Source: Polycyclovorans sp964425915 (GTDB lineage Bacteria; Pseudomonadota; Gammaproteobacteria; Nevskiales; Nevskiaceae). From it: 64,000 nt of DNA. Positions 33,611 through 42,765 of this stretch are shown here, piece by piece (the stretch's first letter is position 1; each line of letters opens with the position of its first letter). The stretch is taken from the NCBI GenBank assembly GCA_964425915.1, contig CAYROO010000003.1:310001-374000 (forward strand). Direction: 5' to 3'. The notes below the pieces were generated by a model. It was not told the origin of the DNA. It did not search any database and was given only the letters and a program-made list of their open reading frames with translations. The translations under genes were made by a program, and so were the position numbers.

Positions 33611-34960
33611 CTACTTCCCGATGCAGAACCCCGCAAAGATCCGCCCCAGCAGGTCCTCGGTGCTGAACTGCCCGGTGATCTCGCTGAGGGCGGCGTGGGC
33701 GAGGCGCAGTTCTTCGGCGGCGAGTTCGGGGAGGGCGCCGTCGGCGAGGCGGGCCTGGGCGGCGTCGGTGTGGGCGCGGGTGCGGCGCAGGGCGTCGAGG
33801 TGGCGGGTGCGGGCGGTGAAGGGGGGCTCGTCGTCTGCGGACAGGCCGGCGTGCTGCTGCAGCGCCGCGACCAGGGCGTCGATGCCGGCGCCGGTGGCAG
33901 CGGACAGGGCCAGGCGTCGCGGCGTGGCGGTGTCATCCCAGCCGGGGGCGGTGCCGCTGAGGTCGCATTTGTTGGCCAGCACCCAGCAGGCGAGGCCGTC
34001 AGGCAGGCGGGCCAGCAGGGCCTGATCGTCGGCGGTGAGGCCCTGACGGCCGTCCACCAGGAACAGGGCGAGGTCGGCCTCGGCGACCGCGGCCCAGGCG
34101 CGGCGGATGCCTTCGCGTTCCACCACGTCGTCGCTGTCGCGCAGGCCGGCGGTGTCGATCAAGGTCAGCGGCAGGCCGTCGAGCACCAGGTGTTCGCGCA
34201 GCACGTCGCGGGTGGTGCCGGCAATGTCGGTGACGATGGCGGCGTCGTGGCCGGCGAGGCGGTTGAGCAGGGTGGACTTGCCGACGTTGGGGGTGCCGGT
34301 GAGCACCACCCGCAGGCCGCTCTGCAGGCGGCGGCCGCGCTCGGCGTCGCGCAACAGGGCGTCCAGCCCGGCTTCCAGGGTGGCGAGTCGGGCGGCGAGA
34401 CCGGCGTCGGCCAACCAGTCGACATCCTCATCGGAGAAGTCGAGGGCGCCTTCGATGAAGACGCGGGCTTCGATCAGTTGCTCCGACAGTACCGCCACCC
34501 GCTGCGACAGGGCACCCTCGAGCGCGCGCAAGGCGGCACGGGCAGCGCGGGCGGAGCCGGCATCGACGAGGTCGGCGATGGCCTCGGCTTGGGCCAGGTC
34601 GAGGCGGCCGTTGAGGAAGGCGCGTTCGGAGAATTCACCGGGTCGGGCGATGCGGGCACCGTGCTGGCAGGCGGCCTGCAGCAGCGCATCCAGCACCGCC
34701 ACGCCGCCGTGGCCCTGCAATTCGACGACGTCCTCGCCGGTGAAGGACGCAGGGCCGGGGAACACCAGCACCAGGCCCTGATCCAGCGGCGCACCCTGGG
34801 CATCGCGGAAGCGGCGCAGGGCGGCGGTGCGGGGCGGCGGCAGCGGGCCGCTCAGGGCTTCGGCGATGCGCGCGGCGTCGGAGCCCGACAACCGCAGGAT
34901 GCCCACCGCCCCCCGCCCCGGCGCGGTGGCGACGGCGGCGATGGTGTCGGTGGGCGTCAT
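33611..34960 (-). CDS. mnmE: tRNA-modifying GTPase MnmE (TrmE)
   Basis: With MnmG forms (c)mnm5 on U34 of several tRNAs. 449 residues: N-terminal THF-binding domain (TIAAVATAPGRGAVGILRLSG), helical domain, a GTPase domain with P-loop GTPNVGKST from Gly222, DIAGTTRD and DTAG, and the invariant C-terminal FCIGK with the redox-active cysteine. The ATG at 34960 gives the family N-terminus; the longer frame to 35005 runs into yidC. It is last in the rpmH-rnpA-yidD-yidC-mnmE block. Confidence 0.96.
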   Translation of the reverse strand: MTPTDTIAAVATAPGRGAVGILRLSGSDAARIAEALSGPLPPPRTAALRRFRDAQGAPLDQGLVLVFPGPASFTGEDVVELQGHGGVAVLDALLQAACQHGARIARPGEFSERAFLNGRLDLAQAEAIADLVDAGSARAARAALRALEGALSQRVAVLSEQLIEARVFIEGALDFSDEDVDWLADAGLAARLATLEAGLDALLRDAERGRRLQSGLRVVLTGTPNVGKSTLLNRLAGHDAAIVTDIAGTTRDVLREHLVLDGLPLTLIDTAGLRDSDDVVEREGIRRAWAAVAEADLALFLVDGRQGLTADDQALLARLPDGLACWVLANKCDLSGTAPGWDDTATPRRLALSAATGAGIDALVAALQQHAGLSADDEPPFTARTRHLDALRRTRAHTDAAQARLADGALPELAAEELRLAHAALSEITGQFSTEDLLGRIFAGFCIGK

Positions 34961-34970
34961 CGGCGTGCCG

Positions 34971-36653
34971 TCAGCGGCGGACCGCAGCCTTGGTGGCGTC
35001 CTCACGCTCCAGCTTGCGGGTGATGTACCACTGCTGGCTGATGCCCACCAGGTTGGAGGTGAGCCAGTACAGCACCAGACCGCTCTGGAAGAAGGTGAAG
35101 AAGGCGGTCAGCACGATCGGCATGATGGTCATGATGCGCTGCTGCATCGGGTCCATCATCTGCTGGCCGGACAGCTTCTGCTGTGCCCACATGCTCAGGC
35201 CGAACAGCACCGGCAGCACGTAGTAGGGATCGGGGATGGAAAGGTCCTGAATCCAGAAGATGAAGGGCGCCTGGCGCAGCTCCACCGATTCCAGCAGCAC
35301 CCAGTACAGGGCAATGAACACCGGGAACTGCACCAGCAGCGGCCAGCAGCCGGCCAGCGGGTTGAAGCCCTCTTTCTTGTAGAGGTCCATCATCGCTTTC
35401 TGCAGCTTCTCGCGGTCATCGCTGTAGCGCTCGCGGATGTCCTGGATGCGCGGGGCGAACTTCTTCATCTTCGCCATCGAGCGGTACTGCGCTTCCGACA
35501 GCTTGTACATGGCCCCCTTCACCAGCAGGGTCAGCAGGATGATGGCGACCCCCCAGTTGGCGGTGAGCTTGTGCAGCCAGTTGAGCACCCAGAACAGTGG
35601 CTCGGAGATCGGCGTGAGAATGCCGTAGTCCACCGTCAGCTCCAGACCCTTGGCGATGTCGCCCAGCCGGTTCTGCAGCTTGGGGCCGACGAAGAACGGG
35701 GTGACGAACTGCGCAGTTTCACCCGGCGCCACGGTCCGTGCGGTGCCCACCATCTGCGCCAGATAGCCCTGGCCGCTGGCCGGGCGCGAGGAGAAGGTGG
35801 CGGTGGCCTCGCCCTCGTTGATCAGGGCGGTGACGAAGTAGTGCTGCAGGAAGCCGATCCAGCCGCCGGCCTGCTGTTTCTCGAAGGCATCGTCCTGAAG
35901 ATCGTCGAGGCTCACTTTCTGGAAGCGGTAGCCGTCGCCGCCTTCGCGTTCCTCGTAGAAGCCGGTCCCGGTGAAGGTGGCCACAAAGGGCGGCTCGGCG
36001 CCGGTCTTGAAGGCGGTCCGCAGGAAGCGCGAATAGGGGCTGAGGGTCAGCGGCGTGCTGCCATTGTTGACCACCTCGTGGCGCAGTTCGGCCCGATAGC
36101 GGCCGCGCTCGAAGCGGTAGATCTTGCGCACTTCGACGCCGTCAACGGTGGCGGTCAGCACCAGCTCCACGGCGTCGGCGCCATCGGCAAGCTGCACCTC
36201 GTCGCCGGCGGCGCTGCTGAAGCGGGTAAGGTGGCTCACCAGCGCGCGCTCGGTACCGGCCAGGCCGCTCTGCATCACGAACAGCCGGCCCTGACGGTCA
36301 TCCAGCAGCGCCAGGTTCTCGTCCGGCCGCTCACGGGACACCGCGTAGCCCTTGAACTCGACTCGGCGCAGGTCGCCGCCGTCCAGGGCAATCTCGGCGA
36401 TCACCACATCGGTTTCCACCCGCACCCGGCGGGCGCTGGTCGCCGAGGTCGCGGTCGGAACCGTTTCGTCGGTCACCGTGGGCGTGGCCTCGTCAGCCAC
36501 GGTCACGGCGGCCGGGATGTCCTCGGGTGGCGTCTGCGCCACCGGCGTCTCGGCCTGGGCCGTCGTCGGGGCAAAGTCCTTCTGCCAGGCCTGGTACATG
36601 AAGAACAGCACCACGCCCAGCAGGGCAATCAGGATGAAACGACGATTTTCCAT
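34971..36653 (-). CDS. yidC: Membrane protein insertase YidC
   Basis: Inner-membrane insertase, with or without Sec. 560 residues: N-terminal signal anchor (MENRRFILIALLGVVLFFMY), long periplasmic beta-sandwich domain with an acidic/Thr-rich spacer (about 25-75), and the conserved five-helix 60KD_IMP core from about residue 345, including the positively charged cytoplasmic hairpin (QYRSMAKMKKFAPRIQDIRERYS). The start is chosen at 36653 because it is directly before the signal anchor; yidD ends 4 bases upstream. Confidence 0.96.
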   Translation of the reverse strand: MENRRFILIALLGVVLFFMYQAWQKDFAPTTAQAETPVAQTPPEDIPAAVTVADEATPTVTDETVPTATSATSARRVRVETDVVIAEIALDGGDLRRVEFKGYAVSRERPDENLALLDDRQGRLFVMQSGLAGTERALVSHLTRFSSAAGDEVQLADGADAVELVLTATVDGVEVRKIYRFERGRYRAELRHEVVNNGSTPLTLSPYSRFLRTAFKTGAEPPFVATFTGTGFYEEREGGDGYRFQKVSLDDLQDDAFEKQQAGGWIGFLQHYFVTALINEGEATATFSSRPASGQGYLAQMVGTARTVAPGETAQFVTPFFVGPKLQNRLGDIAKGLELTVDYGILTPISEPLFWVLNWLHKLTANWGVAIILLTLLVKGAMYKLSEAQYRSMAKMKKFAPRIQDIRERYSDDREKLQKAMMDLYKKEGFNPLAGCWPLLVQFPVFIALYWVLLESVELRQAPFIFWIQDLSIPDPYYVLPVLFGLSMWAQQKLSGQQMMDPMQQRIMTIMPIVLTAFFTFFQSGLVLYWLTSNLVGISQQWYITRKLEREDATKAAVRR

Positions 36654-36657
36654 TCGC

Positions 36658-36942
36658 TCAAGGGTCCGTATGACAGTCCGTGCACCGGTGGCCGGTGCCG
36701 GGATGATCGAGTTCGACGTCGGGGTCGGTTCCGGGGACGGGATCGTAACCGCCCGGCGCCAGCGGATGACAGCGCAGGATGCGACGAACCGCCAGCACAC
36801 TGCCGCGAAACGCCCCATGCACCTGCAGGGCCTGCACCGCGTAGTGGGAACAGGAGGGATAGTACCGGCAACGGGGGGGCAGCAGGGGGCTGATCAGCCG
36901 CTGATAGCACCGAATGCAGAAGATGAAGACGGCGCGGATCAT
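36658..36942 (-). CDS. yidD: Membrane protein insertion efficiency factor YidD
   Basis: 94 residues with the YidD signature: CIRCYQRLISPLLPPRCRYYPSCSHYA, then RRILRCHPLAPGGYDPVP. A basic, Cys-containing peripheral membrane protein that helps YidC. Its ATG overlaps the rnpA stop by four bases (ATGA), and yidC starts 4 bases after its stop, confirming operon structure. Confidence 0.94.
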   Translation of the reverse strand: MIRAVFIFCIRCYQRLISPLLPPRCRYYPSCSHYAVQALQVHGAFRGSVLAVRRILRCHPLAPGGYDPVPGTDPDVELDHPGTGHRCTDCHTDP

Positions 36943-37283
36943 GTCGGGCGCGCCAGTCGCTGCCACAGGGCATCGAGATAGCCGCGCACGGTCTCGGCGT
37001 CGGCCTGGGTGATCTCGGCGCGCGCCATGAACACCAGATCCACCGCCACCAGTTGATCCTGATGGCGGCGGAACTGTTCACGGATGATGCGCTTGACGCG
37101 GTTGCGGCCGGTGGCCAGCCGCACCGACTTGCGGGCGATGGCAAGGCCGAGACGGGGATGACCGACGTCGTTGTCGGCCACCACGGCCGTCAGGCCGCGC
37201 AGCGGGATGCGACGGCCCTTCTTGAACACGGCCTGGAAGGCCTCGGGGTTCAACAAACGGGCGCGCCGGGGGAAGCGCGCCAT
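36939..37283 (-). CDS. rnpA: Ribonuclease P protein component
   Basis: 114-residue basic protein that assists the RNase P RNA in 5' processing of tRNAs. RNR motif GRNRVKRIIREQFR near residues 54-67, and RLLNPEAFQAVFKKGRRIP at the N-terminus. Located between rpmH and yidD as in nearly all bacteria, although the 165-base gap from rpmH is wider than usual. Confidence 0.95.
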   Translation of the reverse strand: MARFPRRARLLNPEAFQAVFKKGRRIPLRGLTAVVADNDVGHPRLGLAIARKSVRLATGRNRVKRIIREQFRRHQDQLVAVDLVFMARAEITQADAETVRGYLDALWQRLARPT

Positions 37284-37448
37284 TACAGGCTCGGTCGCTT
37301 CTGGGCGCGAGATCCCTCGAGAAGCGTCGCGAGCGATGGAAGGCCGATCGGCGCCGGCGCGCAGGAAGCGCAGTGTATACGTCGATACATGAGCATTCCG
37401 AGCACCGCCGACGATCGGGATGCCGAGCGCAAAGCTTTGCGAGGGGTC

Positions 37449-37583
37449 TCAGAGCGCCAGGCGCTTGCGGCCCTTGGCCCGCCGACGGTTGATGACAGCA
37501 CGACCACCGGGGGTGCGCATGCGGGCGCGGAACCCGTGGGTGCGGGCGCGGCGGAGTTTCTTCGGCTGGTACGTACGTTTCAT
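37449..37583 (-). CDS. rpmH: 50S ribosomal protein L34
   Basis: 44 residues, the full L34 length: begins MKRTYQPKKLRRARTHGFRA and ends with a Lys/Arg-rich tail (GRKRLAL). Highly basic. It opens the rpmH-rnpA-yidD-yidC-mnmE block. Too short for many ORF listings. dnaA, the usual divergent neighbour, is missing; an ABC permease gene occupies its place. Confidence 0.97.
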   Translation of the reverse strand: MKRTYQPKKLRRARTHGFRARMRTPGGRAVINRRRAKGRKRLAL

Positions 37584-37624
37584 GACTGCACCTGTACGGC
37601 AAGGGACGCAAAAAGGGCGCGGAG

Positions 37625-37652
37625 GGTATCACCGAGCCCCACATGGCGGCAA
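37625..37652 (-). promoter_or_regulatory. Possible sigma70 promoter of rpmH
   Basis: Minus strand: -35-like TTGCCG (37647-37652), 16-base spacer, -10-like GATACC (37625-37630) with a preceding TG-like context. It lies 42 bases upstream of the rpmH ATG and overlaps the end of the ABC permease gene region. Confidence 0.35.
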
Positions 37653-37656
37653 GCCT

Positions 37657-40131
37657 TTAACTGCCCCGCAGCACCGCTGCCGGCGGGGTCGCCAGCACCC
37701 GCCGCAGGCTGGCCCAGCCCAGGGCCGTCACCAGCACGGCGCCGGCCAGCGCCCCACCCAGCCAGATCACCGGCCGCGGGCCATAGGGGATCTCGAACAC
37801 CTGCACCGCCAGCCCCCAGGCCACCGCCTGGGCGGTGAAGGCGGCGGTAAAGCCGGCCAGCAACCCCATCACCGCGTATTCGGTGAGCAGGCCGGCGCGC
37901 ACCACCTGGCGCGCCGCGCCCAGGGTCCGTAGCAGGGCGGCCTCGCGGGCCCGCTCGGGGCGGGTGCCCTCGATGGCGGCGAGCAGCACCAGCAGGCCGG
38001 CCGCCAGGGTGAACAGGAAGATGAACTCCACTGCCCGCACCACCCGGTCCATGATGCTGCGCACCTGGTTCATCAGGGCCTCGATGTCCAGCGCTGTCAC
38101 ATTGGGGAACTGCGCCACCAGATCGCGCAACAGCCCACGCTCGGACGGCGGCAGGTAAATCGCCGTGAGGTACTGGGTGGGCACCGTGCCATCCAGCACG
38201 CCGGGGGGCGCCAGCAGGAAGAAGTTGGGCTGGAAGCTGTCCCATTGAACGGTACGGAAATTGGTTACCGTCAAGGTCAGTTCGGTGCCGGCAAAGTCCA
38301 GCGTGAGCGTGTCCCCCAGTTGCAGCCCCAGCCGCTCCACCGCGTATTCGTCGGCCGACAGCCAGGGCTGACCCGCGCCGTCCGGGCCCCACCATTCGCC
38401 ATCGGTGATGCGGTTGTCGGGATTGAGCTGGTCGCCCCAGGAAAGGTTGAAGTCGCGGTTGATCCAGCGCTGGGTTTCCGGATCGTCGAAACTGTCGGCG
38501 GTCACCGCCTCGCCATTGAGCCCCACCAGCCGCCCGCGCGCCATTGGCCACATCAGCGGCGGCGTGACGTCCCGCTCGGCGAAGAAGTTCGTGAGCGGTG
38601 CCACCTGTTCCGGCTGGATATTGATGAAGAAGTAGTTGGGGGTGTCGTCCGGCAGCCGGTCCTGCCACTGCACCAGCAGGTCCTGGCGCACCACGGTGAC
38701 CAGCAGCAGCGCCACCAGCGACACCCCGAGCGCCACCAGTTGTGCCACGGTGGCGCCGCGCCGCCGCACCAGGTTGCCCAGACCGAAGCGCCAGGCGGTG
38801 CCGCCCGCCCGCCGCAACGGCGCCAGCAGGCGCAGCAGCAGCGCGCCCAGGGCGGCCAGCAACAGGGCCAAGGCCAGCGCGCCGAACAACACCGCCAGCG
38901 CCGTGCGCAGGTCGCCGGTCTGCCACACCAGCAGCGCCACCACCGCCAGCACCGCCAGGCCATGCGCGGCCCAGCCGCTACGGGGCGCATCGAGGGCACG
39001 CTGGAACACCCGGGCCGGGGGCACCGCCCGCGCTTGCAGCAGCGGCGGCAGGGCAAAGCCCAGCACCAGCAGCAGGGCGAGGCCCAAGGCGCCGAACAGA
39101 CCGCCGAGACGCGCCGGAGGCAACTGCACCTGCATCAACTCGCCCAGCAGGCCGACGATCACGGCCTGCCCAGCCCAGCCAATGGCCATGCCCACAGCGC
39201 CGCCGACCAGGCCCAGCATCAGCAACATCAGCACCAGCACCCGCAGCACGAAGCCACCCGGCGCCCCCAGACATTTCATCAAGGCCACCTCGTCGCGCAG
39301 GCGCAGCCCGAATTGCCAGGCACACAGCGCGATGGCGGCGGCCGCCAGCAGGCTGGCGGCGCTGCTGGCCACGGCCAGGAAGGCATCGGCGCGACGCAAG
39401 GCGGTGCGCAGTTCGGGACGGGCATCCTCGGGATCGGTACGGCGGATGCCGTCCGGCACGGCCAATGCCTCCAGGCGCGTCTGCACGGCGTCGTCGCCGG
39501 CCGCCAGCCAGGCGTAGCGGACCCGCGCACCCTCGCCCATCAGGCCACTGCCTTCGAGGTCGGCGCTGCGCACCAGCAGGCGCGGCGCCAGATCATTGAA
39601 GCCGGCGCCGCGGCCCGGCTCTTCCACCACCACACGGGTGAGCCGCAGCACGCGGTCGCCCAGTTGGACTTCAGTACCCGGCGCCTGTACACCCAACTCC
39701 TGCCACAGGCGGGCGTCGGCCCAGGCCTCGCCTTCGGCCGGCAGACCGCCTTCACGATCCACTTCAGCGAACGGCAACGGCGCCGAGGTGAGCCGGCCAC
39801 GCAGCGGAAAGCCTTGGTCCACCGCCTTGACCGATACCAGTGCGGTGTTGTCCCCGGCGAACACCACGGTGGGAAACTGCACCACCGGCGTCAGTGCCGC
39901 GCCGGTATCGCGCAGCGCGTCCACCCAGGCCGCCGGTATCGGCTCGCGGTCGCTAAAGATGACATCGGCGCCCAGGGTGTCCCCGGTCTGCTGGGCAATG
40001 GCGCGGGCCACCCGGTCGCTGAACAGCGACACCGCGGCATGACTGGCGACGGCAATCGCCACCGCCAGCGCCAGAATCGCCAGCTCGCCCGATCGCCGCC
40101 CGCGCCGCAGACGGCGCCAGGCCAGTGGCAT
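37657..40131 (-). CDS. ABC transporter permease, FtsX/YbbP family
   Basis: About 824 residues. N-terminal membrane anchor, periplasmic MacB-like domain, then FtsX-type membrane segments in two sets (about residues 260-470 and 700-815): the YbbP/LolC-like architecture with up to ten helices. With the ATPase gene directly upstream it forms a YbbAP system; such systems are thought to move or extract lipids or acylated molecules rather than import solutes. ATG at 40131 has AAGG nine bases upstream; an ATG at 40146 overlapping the ATPase gene is an alternative. The next gene downstream is rpmH. Confidence 0.88.
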   Translation of the reverse strand: MPLAWRRLRRGRRSGELAILALAVAIAVASHAAVSLFSDRVARAIAQQTGDTLGADVIFSDREPIPAAWVDALRDTGAALTPVVQFPTVVFAGDNTALVSVKAVDQGFPLRGRLTSAPLPFAEVDREGGLPAEGEAWADARLWQELGVQAPGTEVQLGDRVLRLTRVVVEEPGRGAGFNDLAPRLLVRSADLEGSGLMGEGARVRYAWLAAGDDAVQTRLEALAVPDGIRRTDPEDARPELRTALRRADAFLAVASSAASLLAAAAIALCAWQFGLRLRDEVALMKCLGAPGGFVLRVLVLMLLMLGLVGGAVGMAIGWAGQAVIVGLLGELMQVQLPPARLGGLFGALGLALLLVLGFALPPLLQARAVPPARVFQRALDAPRSGWAAHGLAVLAVVALLVWQTGDLRTALAVLFGALALALLLAALGALLLRLLAPLRRAGGTAWRFGLGNLVRRRGATVAQLVALGVSLVALLLVTVVRQDLLVQWQDRLPDDTPNYFFINIQPEQVAPLTNFFAERDVTPPLMWPMARGRLVGLNGEAVTADSFDDPETQRWINRDFNLSWGDQLNPDNRITDGEWWGPDGAGQPWLSADEYAVERLGLQLGDTLTLDFAGTELTLTVTNFRTVQWDSFQPNFFLLAPPGVLDGTVPTQYLTAIYLPPSERGLLRDLVAQFPNVTALDIEALMNQVRSIMDRVVRAVEFIFLFTLAAGLLVLLAAIEGTRPERAREAALLRTLGAARQVVRAGLLTEYAVMGLLAGFTAAFTAQAVAWGLAVQVFEIPYGPRPVIWLGGALAGAVLVTALGWASLRRVLATPPAAVLRGS

Positions 40132-40135
40132 TGCC

Positions 40136-40807
40136 CTAGCCTTCATGCAGTTGCCCACCACGCAGGGTCAGCACGCGATCGCAGCGGCGCGCCAGGGCTT
40201 CATCGTGGGTCACCAGCACCAGCGTGGCGCCGTGCTCACGGTTCAGCGCAAACAATTGATCGACGATGTGTTCGCCGGTCTCGGTGTCGAGGTTACCGGT
40301 AGGCTCATCGGCAAACAGGATGCGCGGCCGCACCGCAAAGGCGCGTGCCAACGCCACCCGCTGCTGCTCGCCGCCGGAGAGCTGACTCGGGTAGTGATCG
40401 AAGCGATGGCCCAGCCCCACCTCGCCCAGGGCGGCTTCTGCGCGGGCACCGGCATCGGCCTGCCCCGCCAGCTCCAGCGGCAGCATCACGTTCTCTCGTG
40501 CGGTGAACCCGGCCAGCAACTGAAAGGACTGGAACACGAACCCGATGCGGCCGGCGCGCACCGCGGCACGGCCATCCTCGTCGAGGGCGTCGATGCGGGT
40601 GCCGTCGATATGGATCTCGCCGCGGCTGGGCAGGTCCAACCCGGCCAGCAGCGACAGCAAGGTGGTCTTGCCGCTGCCGGAGCGGCCGATAATGGCCACC
40701 CGCGTACCGGCCGAAACTTCCAGGCTGAGGTCGGTCAAAATGGGCAGCGGCTGTCCGCCGCTGATCACATCCTTACCCAGGTGGCGCGCAATGATGGCGG
40801 TTGTCAT
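40136..40807 (-). CDS. ybbA: ABC transporter ATPase, YbbA/LolD type
   Basis: 223 residues. Walker A GRSGSGKTT (about 40-48), signature LSGGEQQR, Walker B ILFADEPTGNLD, H-loop LVTHDEAL. Pairs with the FtsX-type permease encoded 4 bases downstream. It is divergent from tesA and their first codons overlap, an arrangement also found in E. coli (ybbAP / tesA). Confidence 0.92.
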   Translation of the reverse strand: MTTAIIARHLGKDVISGGQPLPILTDLSLEVSAGTRVAIIGRSGSGKTTLLSLLAGLDLPSRGEIHIDGTRIDALDEDGRAAVRAGRIGFVFQSFQLLAGFTARENVMLPLELAGQADAGARAEAALGEVGLGHRFDHYPSQLSGGEQQRVALARAFAVRPRILFADEPTGNLDTETGEHIVDQLFALNREHGATLVLVTHDEALARRCDRVLTLRGGQLHEG

Positions 40808-41441
40808 TCGATGGTGTCTGTTGGCAATTCTGATGGCGGCGTCGCCGACTCTGCGCGCCGAGGGTCCGGTGGTGCTGGTACTGGGCGACAGCCTGTCGGC
40901 GGCCTACGGCATCCCCACCTCGAAGGGCTGGGTCGCCCTGTTGCAGGATCGCCTGGCCGCGCGAGGCTATCCGCATCAGGTGGTCAATGCCAGCGTCAGC
41001 GGCGAAACCTCCGCCGGTGGGCTGGCACGACTGCCGCGCCTGCTCAGACAGCACCAACCGGAAATGGTGCTGATCGAACTGGGCGGTAATGATGGCCTGC
41101 GCGGCCAGCCACCGGCACGACTGCAGCAGAACCTGCAGAAAATGGTGGACATGTCGCGAGAGGCCGGCGCGCTGCCGATCCTCATGGCCATGCGCATCCC
41201 CCCCAACTACGGCCGCGCCTACACGGAAGCCTTCGAGGGTCGCTTTGCCGCGGTCGCCGAGGCCAGCAAGGTCCCGTTGGTGCCTTTCTTTCTGGCCGAC
41301 ATCGCCGGTGACGACACCCAGTTCCAGGCGGATGGCATCCACCCGGATGTGGCGGCGCAACCGGTGATGCTGGAAGCGGTCTGGCCCCACCTGGTGCCGC
41401 TGTTGCCAGCACCGGCATCCACCACCGCCGCTGTTCCGTAA
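40794..41441 (+). CDS. tesA: TesA-like periplasmic GDSL esterase / acyl-CoA thioesterase
   Basis: 215 residues. Signal peptide (MAVVIRWCLLAILMAASPTLRA), GDSL box LVLGDSLSAAYG with catalytic Ser33, oxyanion Gly/Asn in GGNDGLRG, and the catalytic DGIHP near the C-terminus. This is the arylesterase/lysophospholipase/thioesterase I family. ATG at 40794 (or 40791) lies inside the divergent ybbA coding region, so the genes overlap head to head by 14 bases and each promoter must lie within the other's 5' end. Confidence 0.93.
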   Translation: MAVVIRWCLLAILMAASPTLRAEGPVVLVLGDSLSAAYGIPTSKGWVALLQDRLAARGYPHQVVNASVSGETSAGGLARLPRLLRQHQPEMVLIELGGNDGLRGQPPARLQQNLQKMVDMSREAGALPILMAMRIPPNYGRAYTEAFEGRFAAVAEASKVPLVPFFLADIAGDDTQFQADGIHPDVAAQPVMLEAVWPHLVPLLPAPASTTAAVP

Positions 41442-41478
41442 TTACGGTCCACCCCCCAATTCCTTTTCGACGATCTCC

Positions 41479-42765
41479 ATGAAAATCGCCGTCATCGGCT
41501 CCGGCATTGCCGGGCTTTCCAGTGCCTGGTGTCTGGCCCGCCACCATGACGTGGTGTTGTTTGAGCAGGACGCCCGGGTCGGTGGTCACACCAACACCGT
41601 CGAGGTGCCGCTGCCCAATGGCGGCGTGCAACCGGTGGACACGGGTTGGATCGTCTACAACGGCAAGAACTACCCCAACCTGACCGCACTGTTCGAACAG
41701 CTCGGTGTGACCACCCGGCCCACCGGCATGAGCTTTGCCGTGTCGATCGGCGACGGCCGCTACGAATGGAAAGGTTCGGACCGCATCGTCACGGTCTTCG
41801 CGCAGCTCTCCAACCTGTTTCGGATCAGCCATCTGCGCATGCTGATCGACTTGTTGCGGATGAACCGTCGCGCCAAGAAGATCCTGGCGAGCGGCCAGCT
41901 GCCCACCGGCAGCCTGGGCGACTGGCTGGCCGCGGAGGGCTATTCCGAAGCGCTGAAGAGTCGCTACCTGCTGCCGATGGCCGGGCTGATCTGGAGCTGC
42001 TCGCCGGCCAAGGCCGCCGAATATCCGGTCGACGATTTCATGCGCTTCTTTGACAGTCACAGCCTGTTCAACACCATCGACCAGCCGCAATGGCGGGTGG
42101 TGGTGGGCGGCAGTCACACCTATGTCAAAGCGCTGCTGCGCGACTTTGGCGGCGAGATCCGCCTGCAGACCCCCGTGCTCGGCCTGCGTCGGGTCGACGG
42201 CGGCGTGGCGGTGCGCACGGCCGCCGGCACTGAGCACTACGACCAGGTGATCTGCGCCGCCCACGCCGACCAGGCGCTGCGGCTGCTCGAAGACGCGGGC
42301 GCCGACGAACGCGAGATTCTTGGCGGCATCCCCTACAACGCCAGCCGCTGCGTCCTGCACACCGACGACAGCTTCTTGCCCAAACGTCCACTGGCGCGCG
42401 GCGCCTGGAACTATCACCATCCGGTGGACGCCATACACGACGAGCCCATTTCCGGCAGCTACTGGATGAACGCCCTGCAGCACATTCCCGGCCCGGTGAA
42501 CTATGTGGTAACGCTCAATCCGCAGCGCGAGATTGCGGCCGACAAGGTGCTCTATGACATCGTCTATCACCACCCGCACTACGGTGCCGAGAGCGTGATG
42601 ACCCATCGCCGTCTGCCGGAGATCCAGGGGCGCGGCGGGTTGTGGTGGGCCGGTGCCTGGACCGCCTACGGTTTCCACGAGGATGGGCTGAAGTCCGGCC
42701 TGCGTGTGGTGCGCGGTGTCGACCCCGCCAGCCTGCCCGGCTGGGCCACTGGACTGGACGGATGA
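41479..42765 (+). CDS. FAD-dependent amine-oxidase-like oxidoreductase
   Basis: 428 residues. N-terminal dinucleotide-binding motif VIGSGIAGLSSAWCLA and second half FEQDARVGGHTNTV; SYW/GG motifs near the C-terminus (GRGGLWWAGAWTAYGFHEDGL). Proteins of this type regularly neighbour DUF1365 and cyclopropane synthase-like genes and are thought to oxidise or desaturate membrane fatty acyl chains; the comparable Rhodobacter cluster is linked to furan fatty acid formation, which I cite only as an analogy. First gene of a tightly overlapping operon (next gene starts at ATGA). Confidence 0.85.
   Translation: MKIAVIGSGIAGLSSAWCLARHHDVVLFEQDARVGGHTNTVEVPLPNGGVQPVDTGWIVYNGKNYPNLTALFEQLGVTTRPTGMSFAVSIGDGRYEWKGSDRIVTVFAQLSNLFRISHLRMLIDLLRMNRRAKKILASGQLPTGSLGDWLAAEGYSEALKSRYLLPMAGLIWSCSPAKAAEYPVDDFMRFFDSHSLFNTIDQPQWRVVVGGSHTYVKALLRDFGGEIRLQTPVLGLRRVDGGVAVRTAAGTEHYDQVICAAHADQALRLLEDAGADEREILGGIPYNASRCVLHTDDSFLPKRPLARGAWNYHHPVDAIHDEPISGSYWMNALQHIPGPVNYVVTLNPQREIAADKVLYDIVYHHPHYGAESVMTHRRLPEIQGRGGLWWAGAWTAYGFHEDGLKSGLRVVRGVDPASLPGWATGLDG

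Noticed and set aside
34827..36893. 688-residue plus-strand frame antisense to yidC
   Set aside because: Shadow of yidC, which is certain.
37283..37507. 74-residue minus-strand frame between rpmH and rnpA
   Set aside because: Overlaps rpmH in another frame, no RBS and no recognisable sequence. The 165-base gap holds only a GCAAAGCTTTGC palindrome next to the rpmH stop and no gene I can support.
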